A stretch of 12,298 nt of DNA from Phycisphaerae bacterium. GTDB lineage: Bacteria; Planctomycetota; Phycisphaerae; JAAYCJ01. Position 1 is the first letter of the stretch, and the number at the start of each line of letters is the position of its first letter. A program made the translations under genes and the position numbers. A model generated the notes under the pieces. That model was not told where the DNA came from. It was given only the letters and a program-made list of their open reading frames with translations, and ran no database searches. Below, in pieces: positions 1-7,216 of this stretch. The stretch lies in the NCBI GenBank assembly GCA_015486815.1, contig WFQY01000428.1, forward strand, positions 1 to 12,298. The letters run 5' to 3'.

Positions 1-48
1 ATTCTAACATTCTTAAGTGCGAAGTATGCCATTGGTAAATGTTAGAAT
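1..48. repeat. 11-bp inverted repeat at window edge
   Basis: ATTCTAACATT (1-11) is the exact reverse complement of 38-48, with 26 nt between the arms. The left arm starts at the first base of the window, so the repeat may be longer. It is A+T-rich and has no T-run after it, so it does not look like a classical intrinsic terminator. It could be the end of an unseen upstream element or an operator. Its function is unknown. Confidence 0.4.
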
Positions 49-52
49 GAGA

Positions 53-70
53 ATTACATCAAAATGTAAT
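53..70. promoter_or_regulatory. Perfect dyad ATTACAT-N4-ATGTAAT upstream of RND promoter
   Basis: A perfect 7-bp inverted repeat with a CAAA spacer ends 19 nt before the -35 hexamer of the efflux operon promoter. The core TTACA...TGTAA recurs at 179-193 in the untranslated leader. Paired half-sites either side of a promoter are typical of operators for dimeric regulators, but no regulator gene is present here and the assignment is inferred. Confidence 0.4.
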
Positions 71-89
71 ATAATACCATAAAATATAT

Positions 90-118
90 TTGACAATTTG
101 GCAAAATAGACATATAAA
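90..118 (+). promoter_or_regulatory. Sigma70-type promoter of the RND efflux operon
   Basis: TTGACA (90-95, 6/6 consensus) is followed by a 17-nt spacer and TATAAA (113-118, 5/6 consensus). The predicted start of transcription is near 125, giving a leader of about 96 nt before the outer membrane factor start codon. This is the only strong promoter seen upstream of the three overlapping genes, so it probably drives all of them. Confidence 0.7.
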
Positions 119-178
119 TTCCCTTTACATCGGTACGGTGATAGAAAAAGCTGTATTTATGCCTTTGGTTTATATATT

Positions 179-193
179 TTACATTATTTGTAA
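179..193. promoter_or_regulatory. Second TTACA-N5-TGTAA dyad in RND leader
   Basis: TTACA (179-183) and TGTAA (189-193) form a 5-bp inverted repeat in the predicted untranslated leader. The half-sites match those of the dyad at 53-70. It could be a second site for the same regulator. The short arms and A+T-rich context make chance plausible. Confidence 0.25.
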
Positions 194-220
194 TATTTGC
201 CATAGGCGGGTGGAGTTGAT

Positions 221-1705
221 ATGAATAACATCGCAAAAGTTGTATTCATTATAATAAATATTCTTGTGCTCTCGTTTATCGGTTGTGTAATTGAAAGCTC
301 CGATAAAACCAGCCGACTAACAGATAAACTGCGAAATAATTCCGGTGAATTTTCTCACCGAGAGAATCAACCCTTAGCTACCTTACCTTCTACTACGTCT
401 CCGGCAACGAGTTTTCCGACGACATCAGCGCCGTCAAAAAAAGAGCGGAAAATCAAACCGCCATTTACGCTACAACAGTGCATAGAAATCGCATTGAAAA
501 ATAATCCGGATATCGGCAGTAGGCATTTTGAAGTCTTGTCAGCCAAAGCACAAGAAGAAATAGCTGCCGGCGAGCGTTGGCCCGTCATCAAATTGCAAAG
601 CGCATACAAACATTATTTTCACGATCAGCGTCTGGTTCAGCCACGATACCCCGGCGAGCCTGGCGTGTGGGACAATGATATGCTCTCGGGCGATATAGTC
701 TTTAAGATGCCGCTGTTTACCTTCGGCAGGATTACTAACAACATAAAAGCAGCTACCCTGCTAAAGCAATCTTCGCAATATCAGCTTGCCAGAACGAGAG
801 AAGAACTTGTCTTTAATATATCGCAGGTCTTTTATAAAATTCTCGCACAGAGATATATCATCAATTCCCTCAAATTTTCGCAAAAAGCATTACAGGCACA
901 CCGTAAACGAATTACTGATATGATAGAAGTTCAGCGGGCTGCCAAAGTGGATTTGCTTCGAACGGAAGTCAGGCTCGCTGATATCAAGCAACGAATAGTT
1001 GCGGAACAGAATGTATTGTCGATTTTACGCAAGGTGCTGGTAAATTTCTTAGGGCTACGTAACAGCAATTACAAGATGCGAGTAAAGGGCACCCTTGCGC
1101 TCAATGCGATAACTCCGGATTTGGCAAAAAGTATTTCAATAGCATATATGCAACGAGCGGACTATCTTGCAATGAAAAAAAAGGTTAATGCCCAACGGCA
1201 TCGGTTGAAAGTAGCGCAGGCGGGACGCTGGCCTATAATTTCACTTGATGCGTCTTATGGATTTCGAAGTGCACTCAATCCTTCGACCCGGCCGGCAAGC
1301 GAAGATCAGACCGAAGATGAAGGATTTTTCGGCGTAACAGCGGAATGGTCTGTTTTCGAGGGCGGGCGAATCGAAGCGAGAATTCGCAATGAGCGAGCAA
1401 AGCTTGATGCTGCAAGGGAACAACTACGTAAATTGAAGTTGCAAATTCAGCTTGATGTGGAGACAGCGATATTAAATATAAAATCTGCCAGCGAAAGACT
1501 AAGGGCGACCGAGACATCAATCGCACAAGCAAAAGAAAGCCTGCGTATCGAGCGTGAAAAATATGCCGAAGGTAAAGGCTCGATTACCGATGTGCTTGAT
1601 GCACAGGATGCGCTGCTAAACGCGCAAACCGCATATTACTATGCTCTCAGTGATTATAATACCGCTATCGCACAGTGGCGTCTTGCAATTGGAGAAGAGA
1701 AATGA
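221..1705 (+). CDS. TolC-family outer membrane efflux protein, probable lipoprotein
   Basis: This is the outer membrane channel of a tripartite RND efflux system, 494 aa, within the usual size range of TolC/OprM/NodT-like proteins. The N-terminus has a hydrophobic signal segment (about 7-21) ending in F-I-G-C, a relaxed lipobox with candidate lipidated Cys22. An unusual Ser/Thr/Pro/Ala-rich linker follows (about 51-72). The first OEP repeat begins near residue 82 with a typical 'FTLQQCIEIALKNNPDI' opening. The second half, from about residue 295, repeats the pattern and includes 'WSVFEGGRIEARIRN' and a long helical stretch ending in 'YNTAIAQWRLAIGE', the usual TolC-family close. GGAG at 212-215 lies 5 nt before the ATG, supporting this start. 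The stop overlaps the adaptor start (ATGA). The family is clear; lipidation is probable and the substrate unknown. Confidence 0.93.
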   Translation: MNNIAKVVFIIINILVLSFIGCVIESSDKTSRLTDKLRNNSGEFSHRENQPLATLPSTTSPATSFPTTSAPSKKERKIKPPFTLQQCIEIALKNNPDIGSRHFEVLSAKAQEEIAAGERWPVIKLQSAYKHYFHDQRLVQPRYPGEPGVWDNDMLSGDIVFKMPLFTFGRITNNIKAATLLKQSSQYQLARTREELVFNISQVFYKILAQRYIINSLKFSQKALQAHRKRITDMIEVQRAAKVDLLRTEVRLADIKQRIVAEQNVLSILRKVLVNFLGLRNSNYKMRVKGTLALNAITPDLAKSISIAYMQRADYLAMKKKVNAQRHRLKVAQAGRWPIISLDASYGFRSALNPSTRPASEDQTEDEGFFGVTAEWSVFEGGRIEARIRNERAKLDAAREQLRKLKLQIQLDVETAILNIKSASERLRATETSIAQAKESLRIEREKYAEGKGSITDVLDAQDALLNAQTAYYYALSDYNTAIAQWRLAIGEEK

Positions 1706-2886
1706 AAAAATTAGCCAAGAGATTTGTAATACTCATCATAGTGATAGCTTTGATTCTTGTCGGCGTACTATTGGTAAAGCGCAAACAACATCGACTTGCA
1801 AAAGCTCCGGTGTATGGCGTCAAGCCTGTTCCCGTATGGGTTACCAAAGCGAAAATCGGAAATCTCTCCAGCAGGATAGATTATCTTGCGGTTGTCGAAC
1901 CGATTCAAAGCGCTAATGTCTCCGCAAGATTGACCGCAACGATTGAAAAAATCCTTCACGACGAAGGTGATAAGGTACAAGCTAATGAGCTGCTGATTGT
2001 TCTTGACAGCAGAGAAATCAAATACGAAATTGCTTCGGTACAAGCGAGTATTGCCAAAGCATACGCAGACTTAGCTGCCAATCAAGCGGTGGTAAAATCG
2101 CTCAAAGATTCCGTTGCATATTGGAAACGAGAAGCAAAGCGAGATAAGACATTAGCTGACAAAGGCGATATACCAGCTTCTCGTGCCGAAGCGACCGCAG
2201 ATAAATTCAATGAATTCAAGGGGCGTTATGATTCCGCTGTGAACAATTCCAAGGCGCTCGAGCATCTGATAGTGTCGCTAAGAAAAAAACAAGATCAGCT
2301 AAAAACAAAATTAAGCTATTGCAAAATCCTCAGCCCATATACCGGAATTGTAACACGAAGATTGGTTGACCCGGGAGATTTAGCGGTACCCGGCAAAACG
2401 CTTATGATCGTAGAAGACAGAAGTCAGCTCAAGCTCGGCTTCGATATTCCCCAGCGAGACCTCTCAAAAATAAAAGAAGGATTAACGGTAACGTTCGTTG
2501 TAAACGGACAAAAACGAACAGCGAAACTTTCACATCTCTATCCATCGCTTAATAATGCGAGAATGGTGCATGCGGAAGTATTTCTTGCCGACGCTCAATC
2601 AGCGGGACTCTCGTGCGGACAGTACATATCTATTTCGGTACTTCCTAATGAGCTGAAAAATGTAATAATTCTACCCGCTTCATCCATTATCGAAGGGGTA
2701 GATAAATCGAAATATGTATTTACGATACAAAACGATAAACTCACACCGCGTAAGGTCAGAATATTAGCATCGACTGAAAGGACAGTTGCGGTAGAAGGAA
2801 TTAAAGCGAACGAGCAGGTAGTAACAAATACATTTTTGGGCTGGGCGGTACTTTCTTCGGGCAAGAAGGTGGAGATAGTAAAATGA
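1702..2886 (+). CDS. RND efflux periplasmic adaptor (membrane fusion protein)
   Basis: This HlyD/AcrA-type adaptor, 394 aa, bridges the inner-membrane pump and the outer membrane channel. An uncleaved-looking N-terminal membrane anchor (8-24) follows two Lys; there is no lipobox. The first biotinyl-lipoyl half spans about 72-102 ('ILHDEGDKVQANELLIVLD'). It is followed by a helical hairpin (about 103-200) rich in Ala, Lys and Glu. The second lipoyl half runs about 204-240 ('ILSPYTGIVTRRLVDPGD'), then a beta-barrel domain to about 320 and a membrane-proximal domain to the end. The in-frame ATG at 1675 is rejected because it lies inside the upstream gene. The ATG at 1702 has GGAG (1691-1694) 7 nt upstream and forms an ATGA overlap with the preceding stop. 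It also overlaps the permease start by 4 nt, so the three products are probably made in a coupled way. Confidence 0.93.
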   Translation: MKKLAKRFVILIIVIALILVGVLLVKRKQHRLAKAPVYGVKPVPVWVTKAKIGNLSSRIDYLAVVEPIQSANVSARLTATIEKILHDEGDKVQANELLIVLDSREIKYEIASVQASIAKAYADLAANQAVVKSLKDSVAYWKREAKRDKTLADKGDIPASRAEATADKFNEFKGRYDSAVNNSKALEHLIVSLRKKQDQLKTKLSYCKILSPYTGIVTRRLVDPGDLAVPGKTLMIVEDRSQLKLGFDIPQRDLSKIKEGLTVTFVVNGQKRTAKLSHLYPSLNNARMVHAEVFLADAQSAGLSCGQYISISVLPNELKNVIILPASSIIEGVDKSKYVFTIQNDKLTPRKVRILASTERTVAVEGIKANEQVVTNTFLGWAVLSSGKKVEIVK

Positions 2887-5800
2887 ATCTCACGAATTTT
2901 TCATTGAAAAATCCTTATGCTGTTCTCGCATTGGTGCTTGTAGTAGTTGCGCTTGGTTCGTTCGCATTTTTCAGAACGCCGACCGACCTGTTTCCGAATA
3001 CCGTTCCGCCACAGGTGGTAGTTATCACCGTCGAACCCGGAGCAGCTGCCGGCGATATAGCTGACAAAATAACACAGGTAATAGAAAAAGAGCTTAATTC
3101 GATAGGCGGGTTAGATAAAATTGTCAGTACATCACGTGACGAAGTATCTTCCGTCAATGCGGAATTCTTCTATTCCAAACCTATCGGACAAGCCGTTCAA
3201 GATGTAACTAACGCTATCGAACGAATTCGTCCCGACCTGCCAAAAGACATTCTCGAGCCGAGAATCTATCGTATCACCGATGCTACGAAACCGTTGCTTA
3301 CGGTTGCTCTCTCGCCCAAGAAGGGCAGCACAAAAACGCTTTCCCAAATTCGCCTGCTTGCGGAAAATCAGATTATGGATCAGATCTTAACTCTGCATGG
3401 TATCGCCGATGTTGATGTATTCGGTGCTCACAGCCCGGAAGTCAAGATACATCTCTATCGTGATAAGATGGCTGCCAATTCGATATCATTGCCGATGGTA
3501 TTGAGTGCATTAGCCAAGCAAAACGTCGCAGCTCCCGCTGGCACAATATATTCGAAGAAGAAAGAATATATCGTCAAAGTTCAGGGCGAATTTGCCAACT
3601 TACAGCAAATAAGGGCGCTACCCATTATCAGAAAACAGCAAGGTTATGTTCGCATTTCGGATATAGGAACGGTCAGCTTAGCGGAACAAGAGCAACGAAG
3701 CATATATCACGGTAACGGGAAAGCTGCTATTGCAATAAACATGATGAGACCTGACAATGGCCCGACAGTAGCTGCTATAAAAACCTTCAAAAAATTTCTC
3801 GTTAAACTCAAAGCGGAATATCCGGATATCAATTTCGAAATTACTGACGACCAACAGCCTTTGATTGATATAAATGTTCACGGGATGCGCAGCAGTTTAA
3901 TGCAAGCGGTCGTATTAACGGTAATAGTGATTTTCATATTCTTAGCTGATACCCGTGCGGGACTGGTGGTATCGGTAAGTATCCCTCTTGCATTTCTAAC
4001 AAGCTTGGTAGTGTTGTGGTTCAGCCCTTATACATTAAATATGGTAACGCTTTCGGGTTTGATTATCGCTGTCGGTATGGTTGTCGATGCTTCCATTGTC
4101 GTCTTGGAAAATATCTTTCGGCATTATCGCGAAATGGAAACTCACGATGCGTTGAGGGCTTCTCGCGAAGGGGCTAACGAAGTCGCATTAGCTATAACCG
4201 CAGGTGCATTTACTACGGTAATAGTACTTATCCCCGTTATGTTTACAGGCGGATATACTCAGCAGGTAATGAGGCCTTTGAATATGATGATTTCATCGAC
4301 CCTGCTTGCCTCGCTTATTGTCGCGCTTACCGTAATTCCACTAATGGCTTCGCGATTATTGGCCAAACCGCACGAGCATAAAAATATTATCGAAAGATTA
4401 TTTAGCAATACGGATAAAGGGGTGGCACTACTTACGAAAATGTATATCGCGATACTTCGCAAAGCATTACGTTGGCGGGTGGTAGTGATTATTATCGCGA
4501 TAGGATTTTTTATTATCACCGTAAGGACGATACCGCCTCTGATAGGTGGTGAACTTATGCCCCCGATGGATACGGGCATAGTAATTGTCGAATTTAATAC
4601 ACCTACGGATTATAGACCTGCCCAAGTGGAAAAGGTACTCTATAAAGTCGAAACTATGATAAAAAAACAACCCGGAATTCAAATGATTTCCGCGATTGTG
4701 GGCTCAGAGCCCGGGCAGATAAGTTTCGGCGGCGGTGGCGCGACAGCACAATCAGCAAGGCTTGTCATCCATATGATTGACCGAATGCATCGCAAGGAAA
4801 CTATCTGGCAGATAGAAGACAAATGGCGGGCTCAGCTTAGAGTTATGGACGGGGTAAAGGATTTCCGTGTGAGCGAATATGGTGCAACGCCTCTTTCGAC
4901 AACCAAGGCACCTCTGGACATTATAATCAGTGGCCCCGACTCGCACATAGTAAGCAGGCTTGCCGATGAATGTATCGCAAAATTAACAGGCCTACCCGGA
5001 TTGGTAGATGTAAGAAGAAGCTGGTATTTTGACAAAACGGAAAATCATGTTATTGTCGATCCGACTCTTGCAAAATTTTATAACACCAGCCCCGCTGACA
5101 TAGCATTACAATTAAAGACAGCTATCAAAGGCATTCCCGCTACCGAAATGCGACTGAAGGGATTTTTGGATATTCCTATAACCGTACAATATACAGGCAA
5201 AGACATAAGTAAACCGCAGCAGATAAACGACGTCTATATTCAAACTCAATATGGCCAAATTCCGTTAAGAAGTTTAGCTACCATTAAAACTCACATAGCT
5301 CAGCCGTTTATTACCAGAGAAAGACTGCAAAATACTATTGATGTTACAGGAGTCAACCGTATCTATACCATAGCTCAGGTAGCCAAAATGGTCGGAAAAA
5401 GATTGGCGGACATCAAAACTCCCCAGGGATATACCATCCGCATCTCGGGTAGTGCGGAAGATATGAAAACCGGACAAAAAGAGATGGGCAGAGCGTTAAT
5501 AATCGGACTGGTGCTGTTATACATATTACTGATTGCGATGTTCAAATCGTTTGGCCATCCGATAACGATAATGGCAGCTATTCCGTTAGCCGTCGCCGGT
5601 GCGATGTGGGGATTGCTTTTGTTCGATAAGCCGATGTGTAAGCCCGCTACGATGGGATTTATTCTGCTCGGCGGAACGATTGTCAATAATAGTATCTTGC
5701 TACTCGATTTTATCTTAAACGCACGTAAAGCAGGCGTACCTAAAGACGAAGCGATTATTCAATCAGTCAAGCTTAGAATCCGCCCGATCCTTATGACGAC

Positions 5801-5981
5801 TGTTTCGACGATTGTCGGACTGACACCTTTGATTCTGGAATTAGCGGTCGGCTTGGAACGAATGAGTCCGCTGGGAATCGTCGCAGGCACAGGACTACTC
5901 ATAGGTACATTTCTAACGATGATTGTCATTCCCGTTGTGTACTCATCGCTTGACAGCTTAAAAGTAGCTATATTTGAATAA
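2883..5981 (+). CDS. RND-superfamily efflux permease (HAE1/AcrB-like)
   Basis: This proton-driven inner-membrane pump has 1032 aa, a normal length for AcrB/CusA relatives. TM1 is at about 13-30, and a large periplasmic porter/docking region follows to about 335. TM2-TM6 form the next membrane block, a second periplasmic region spans roughly 550-865, and the C-terminal membrane block starts near 871. In TM4 the motif reads 'GMVVDASIVVLENI', keeping one acidic residue (Asp402) where AcrB has two adjacent Asp. In TM10 the position of the AcrB Lys is Val/Asn ('GGTIVNNSILLLDFI', N935-N936), as I recall for many HAE1-type relatives outside the AcrB group. The ATG overlaps the adaptor stop and is preceded by AAGGTGGAG (2866-2874). 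The substrate (drug, lipid, metal or solvent) cannot be assigned. No partner regulator is next to the operon. Confidence 0.94.
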   Translation: MNLTNFSLKNPYAVLALVLVVVALGSFAFFRTPTDLFPNTVPPQVVVITVEPGAAAGDIADKITQVIEKELNSIGGLDKIVSTSRDEVSSVNAEFFYSKPIGQAVQDVTNAIERIRPDLPKDILEPRIYRITDATKPLLTVALSPKKGSTKTLSQIRLLAENQIMDQILTLHGIADVDVFGAHSPEVKIHLYRDKMAANSISLPMVLSALAKQNVAAPAGTIYSKKKEYIVKVQGEFANLQQIRALPIIRKQQGYVRISDIGTVSLAEQEQRSIYHGNGKAAIAINMMRPDNGPTVAAIKTFKKFLVKLKAEYPDINFEITDDQQPLIDINVHGMRSSLMQAVVLTVIVIFIFLADTRAGLVVSVSIPLAFLTSLVVLWFSPYTLNMVTLSGLIIAVGMVVDASIVVLENIFRHYREMETHDALRASREGANEVALAITAGAFTTVIVLIPVMFTGGYTQQVMRPLNMMISSTLLASLIVALTVIPLMASRLLAKPHEHKNIIERLFSNTDKGVALLTKMYIAILRKALRWRVVVIIIAIGFFIITVRTIPPLIGGELMPPMDTGIVIVEFNTPTDYRPAQVEKVLYKVETMIKKQPGIQMISAIVGSEPGQISFGGGGATAQSARLVIHMIDRMHRKETIWQIEDKWRAQLRVMDGVKDFRVSEYGATPLSTTKAPLDIIISGPDSHIVSRLADECIAKLTGLPGLVDVRRSWYFDKTENHVIVDPTLAKFYNTSPADIALQLKTAIKGIPATEMRLKGFLDIPITVQYTGKDISKPQQINDVYIQTQYGQIPLRSLATIKTHIAQPFITRERLQNTIDVTGVNRIYTIAQVAKMVGKRLADIKTPQGYTIRISGSAEDMKTGQKEMGRALIIGLVLLYILLIAMFKSFGHPITIMAAIPLAVAGAMWGLLLFDKPMCKPATMGFILLGGTIVNNSILLLDFILNARKAGVPKDEAIIQSVKLRIRPILMTTVSTIVGLTPLILELAVGLERMSPLGIVAGTGLLIGTFLTMIVIPVVYSSLDSLKVAIFE

Positions 5982-6010
5982 CCGATTTCATTGATTTACC
6001 AGCGGCACGG

Positions 6011-7216
6011 TCATACAAACATTTTCTTGACCAATAGGTCTCTATTGACTTCGATATTTGCGAGAATGCCCGCAATTTGCTCGCTCGCTTTACCCTTACC
6101 GAATTTTCTCGACGAACAAATACGTTTTTCTTTTGCAAATTGCAATGCGTCTTTTATAGCTCGCCTAATATTACTAAGCTTATAATCAACATCAAAAATA
6201 GCATTACCGTTTTGCTCTCGTTTCGCCTGACGAGGCCCTATATTTACAACCGCTGTCTGCAACGCATTTGCCTCGAATATCCCCGATGAACTATTGCCCA
6301 CAAGCAAATTCGCTGAATATAATGCCCGTAGAAACTCAATTCGAGGCAATGATTGGCAATAACGCCAACGCTTAGCATTACCTTGCTTTTCCATAAACTC
6401 ATCTATCGCTTTTTTTATTCCGCTATGACCGGGGTCGTTATTTGAGCCTATTATGATGCCCTGAAATTTGCTTACCGCTCGGAGAATATTTTTCATATAT
6501 CTATATTCGAGTTCCGCCCCGAAGCCAGCTGGATGATGCAACACAATCAGCATCGGTCTATCGTCAGCCAGCTCGAATCGCCGACGAAATTCCAATTTAG
6601 TCGCTTGCGAAAAGTTACATTTGATTTTGAAAATCTCATCGAGCGCAAGCGCACCGACAACAAAAATATACTTCGAATTTTGCCCCGTTCGAATAAGCCT
6701 CCGTTTCGCCTGCACGGTAGCTACGCAGTGAATATTAGCCAACGCTGATATCGCATATCGTATCCTATCGTCCATATCTCCCGGAGCTAACTCTCCGCCG
6801 TGCAGATGCACAATCGGTATATTAGTAGTCAACCCCGCTAATGCACCCGCTAATACCTCAAGCCTATCGCCCAAAACGACAATAAAATCAATGTTATTTT
6901 CTATGAGAAATTTCCCGATTTTGTGTTCCGCACTCGCCAATGCCTCAGGCAGATGCTTCCGTACATCGTCAGCTGTTTTATACATAGGCACAACATCGGC
7001 AATTTCAAAACCATCTCGTTTAATCTCATCTATCGTTCGTCCGAATTCTTTCAGAAGGTGCATTCCCGTAACGACCAGATGCAATTTGAGGGATGGGTGA
7101 GAATCAATCGCAACCAACAGATTTCGCAAAATACCATACTCTGCACGCGTACCTGTTACGACACATATATTGCGAATCTCTCTTGACTTACAAGATAAAT
7201 TTTGAGAGGTCTTCAT
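6011..7216 (-). CDS. neuC: UDP-N-acetylglucosamine 2-epimerase, hydrolysing (NeuC/NnaA/LegG-like)
   Basis: This is a GT-B-fold enzyme, 401 aa, of the family that converts UDP-GlcNAc (or a UDP-diacetamido-trideoxy sugar) to a free ManNAc-type sugar plus UDP. The product feeds sialic or legionaminic acid-type nonulosonate synthesis. Motifs seen: 'VVTGTRAEYGILRNLL' near the N-terminus (G22-R24-E26), 'GDRLEVLAGALAG' (116-128), 'HLHGGELAPGDMDDRIRY' (137-154) and 'VGNSSSGIFEA' in the C-terminal half. The ATG at 7216 is the only usable start before the conserved core at residue 14. It lies 29 nt inside hslU, and GGAAG directly abuts it, an unfavourable spacing that suggests translational coupling to hslU. 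No synthase (NeuB) or CMP-transferase (NeuA) gene is nearby, so sialic versus legionaminic use is open. Confidence 0.87.
   Translation of the reverse strand: MKTSQNLSCKSREIRNICVVTGTRAEYGILRNLLVAIDSHPSLKLHLVVTGMHLLKEFGRTIDEIKRDGFEIADVVPMYKTADDVRKHLPEALASAEHKIGKFLIENNIDFIVVLGDRLEVLAGALAGLTTNIPIVHLHGGELAPGDMDDRIRYAISALANIHCVATVQAKRRLIRTGQNSKYIFVVGALALDEIFKIKCNFSQATKLEFRRRFELADDRPMLIVLHHPAGFGAELEYRYMKNILRAVSKFQGIIIGSNNDPGHSGIKKAIDEFMEKQGNAKRWRYCQSLPRIEFLRALYSANLLVGNSSSGIFEANALQTAVVNIGPRQAKREQNGNAIFDVDYKLSNIRRAIKDALQFAKEKRICSSRKFGKGKASEQIAGILANIEVNRDLLVKKMFV

Noticed and set aside
54..236. 60-codon minus-strand frame in the RND upstream region
   Set aside because: It overlaps the strong promoter and the start of the outer membrane factor gene, is made of A+T-rich codons, and shows no domain or ribosome binding site.
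1675..1701. Upstream in-frame ATG for the adaptor gene
   Set aside because: It would add nine residues inside the preceding gene. The ATG at 1702 has a well-spaced ribosome binding site and the ATGA coupling also seen at the next junction.
5982..6010. A bidirectional terminator between the convergent RND permease and neuC genes
   Set aside because: The 29-nt gap holds only a weak ACCG...CGGT pairing and no T-run. I see no supportable terminator on either strand.
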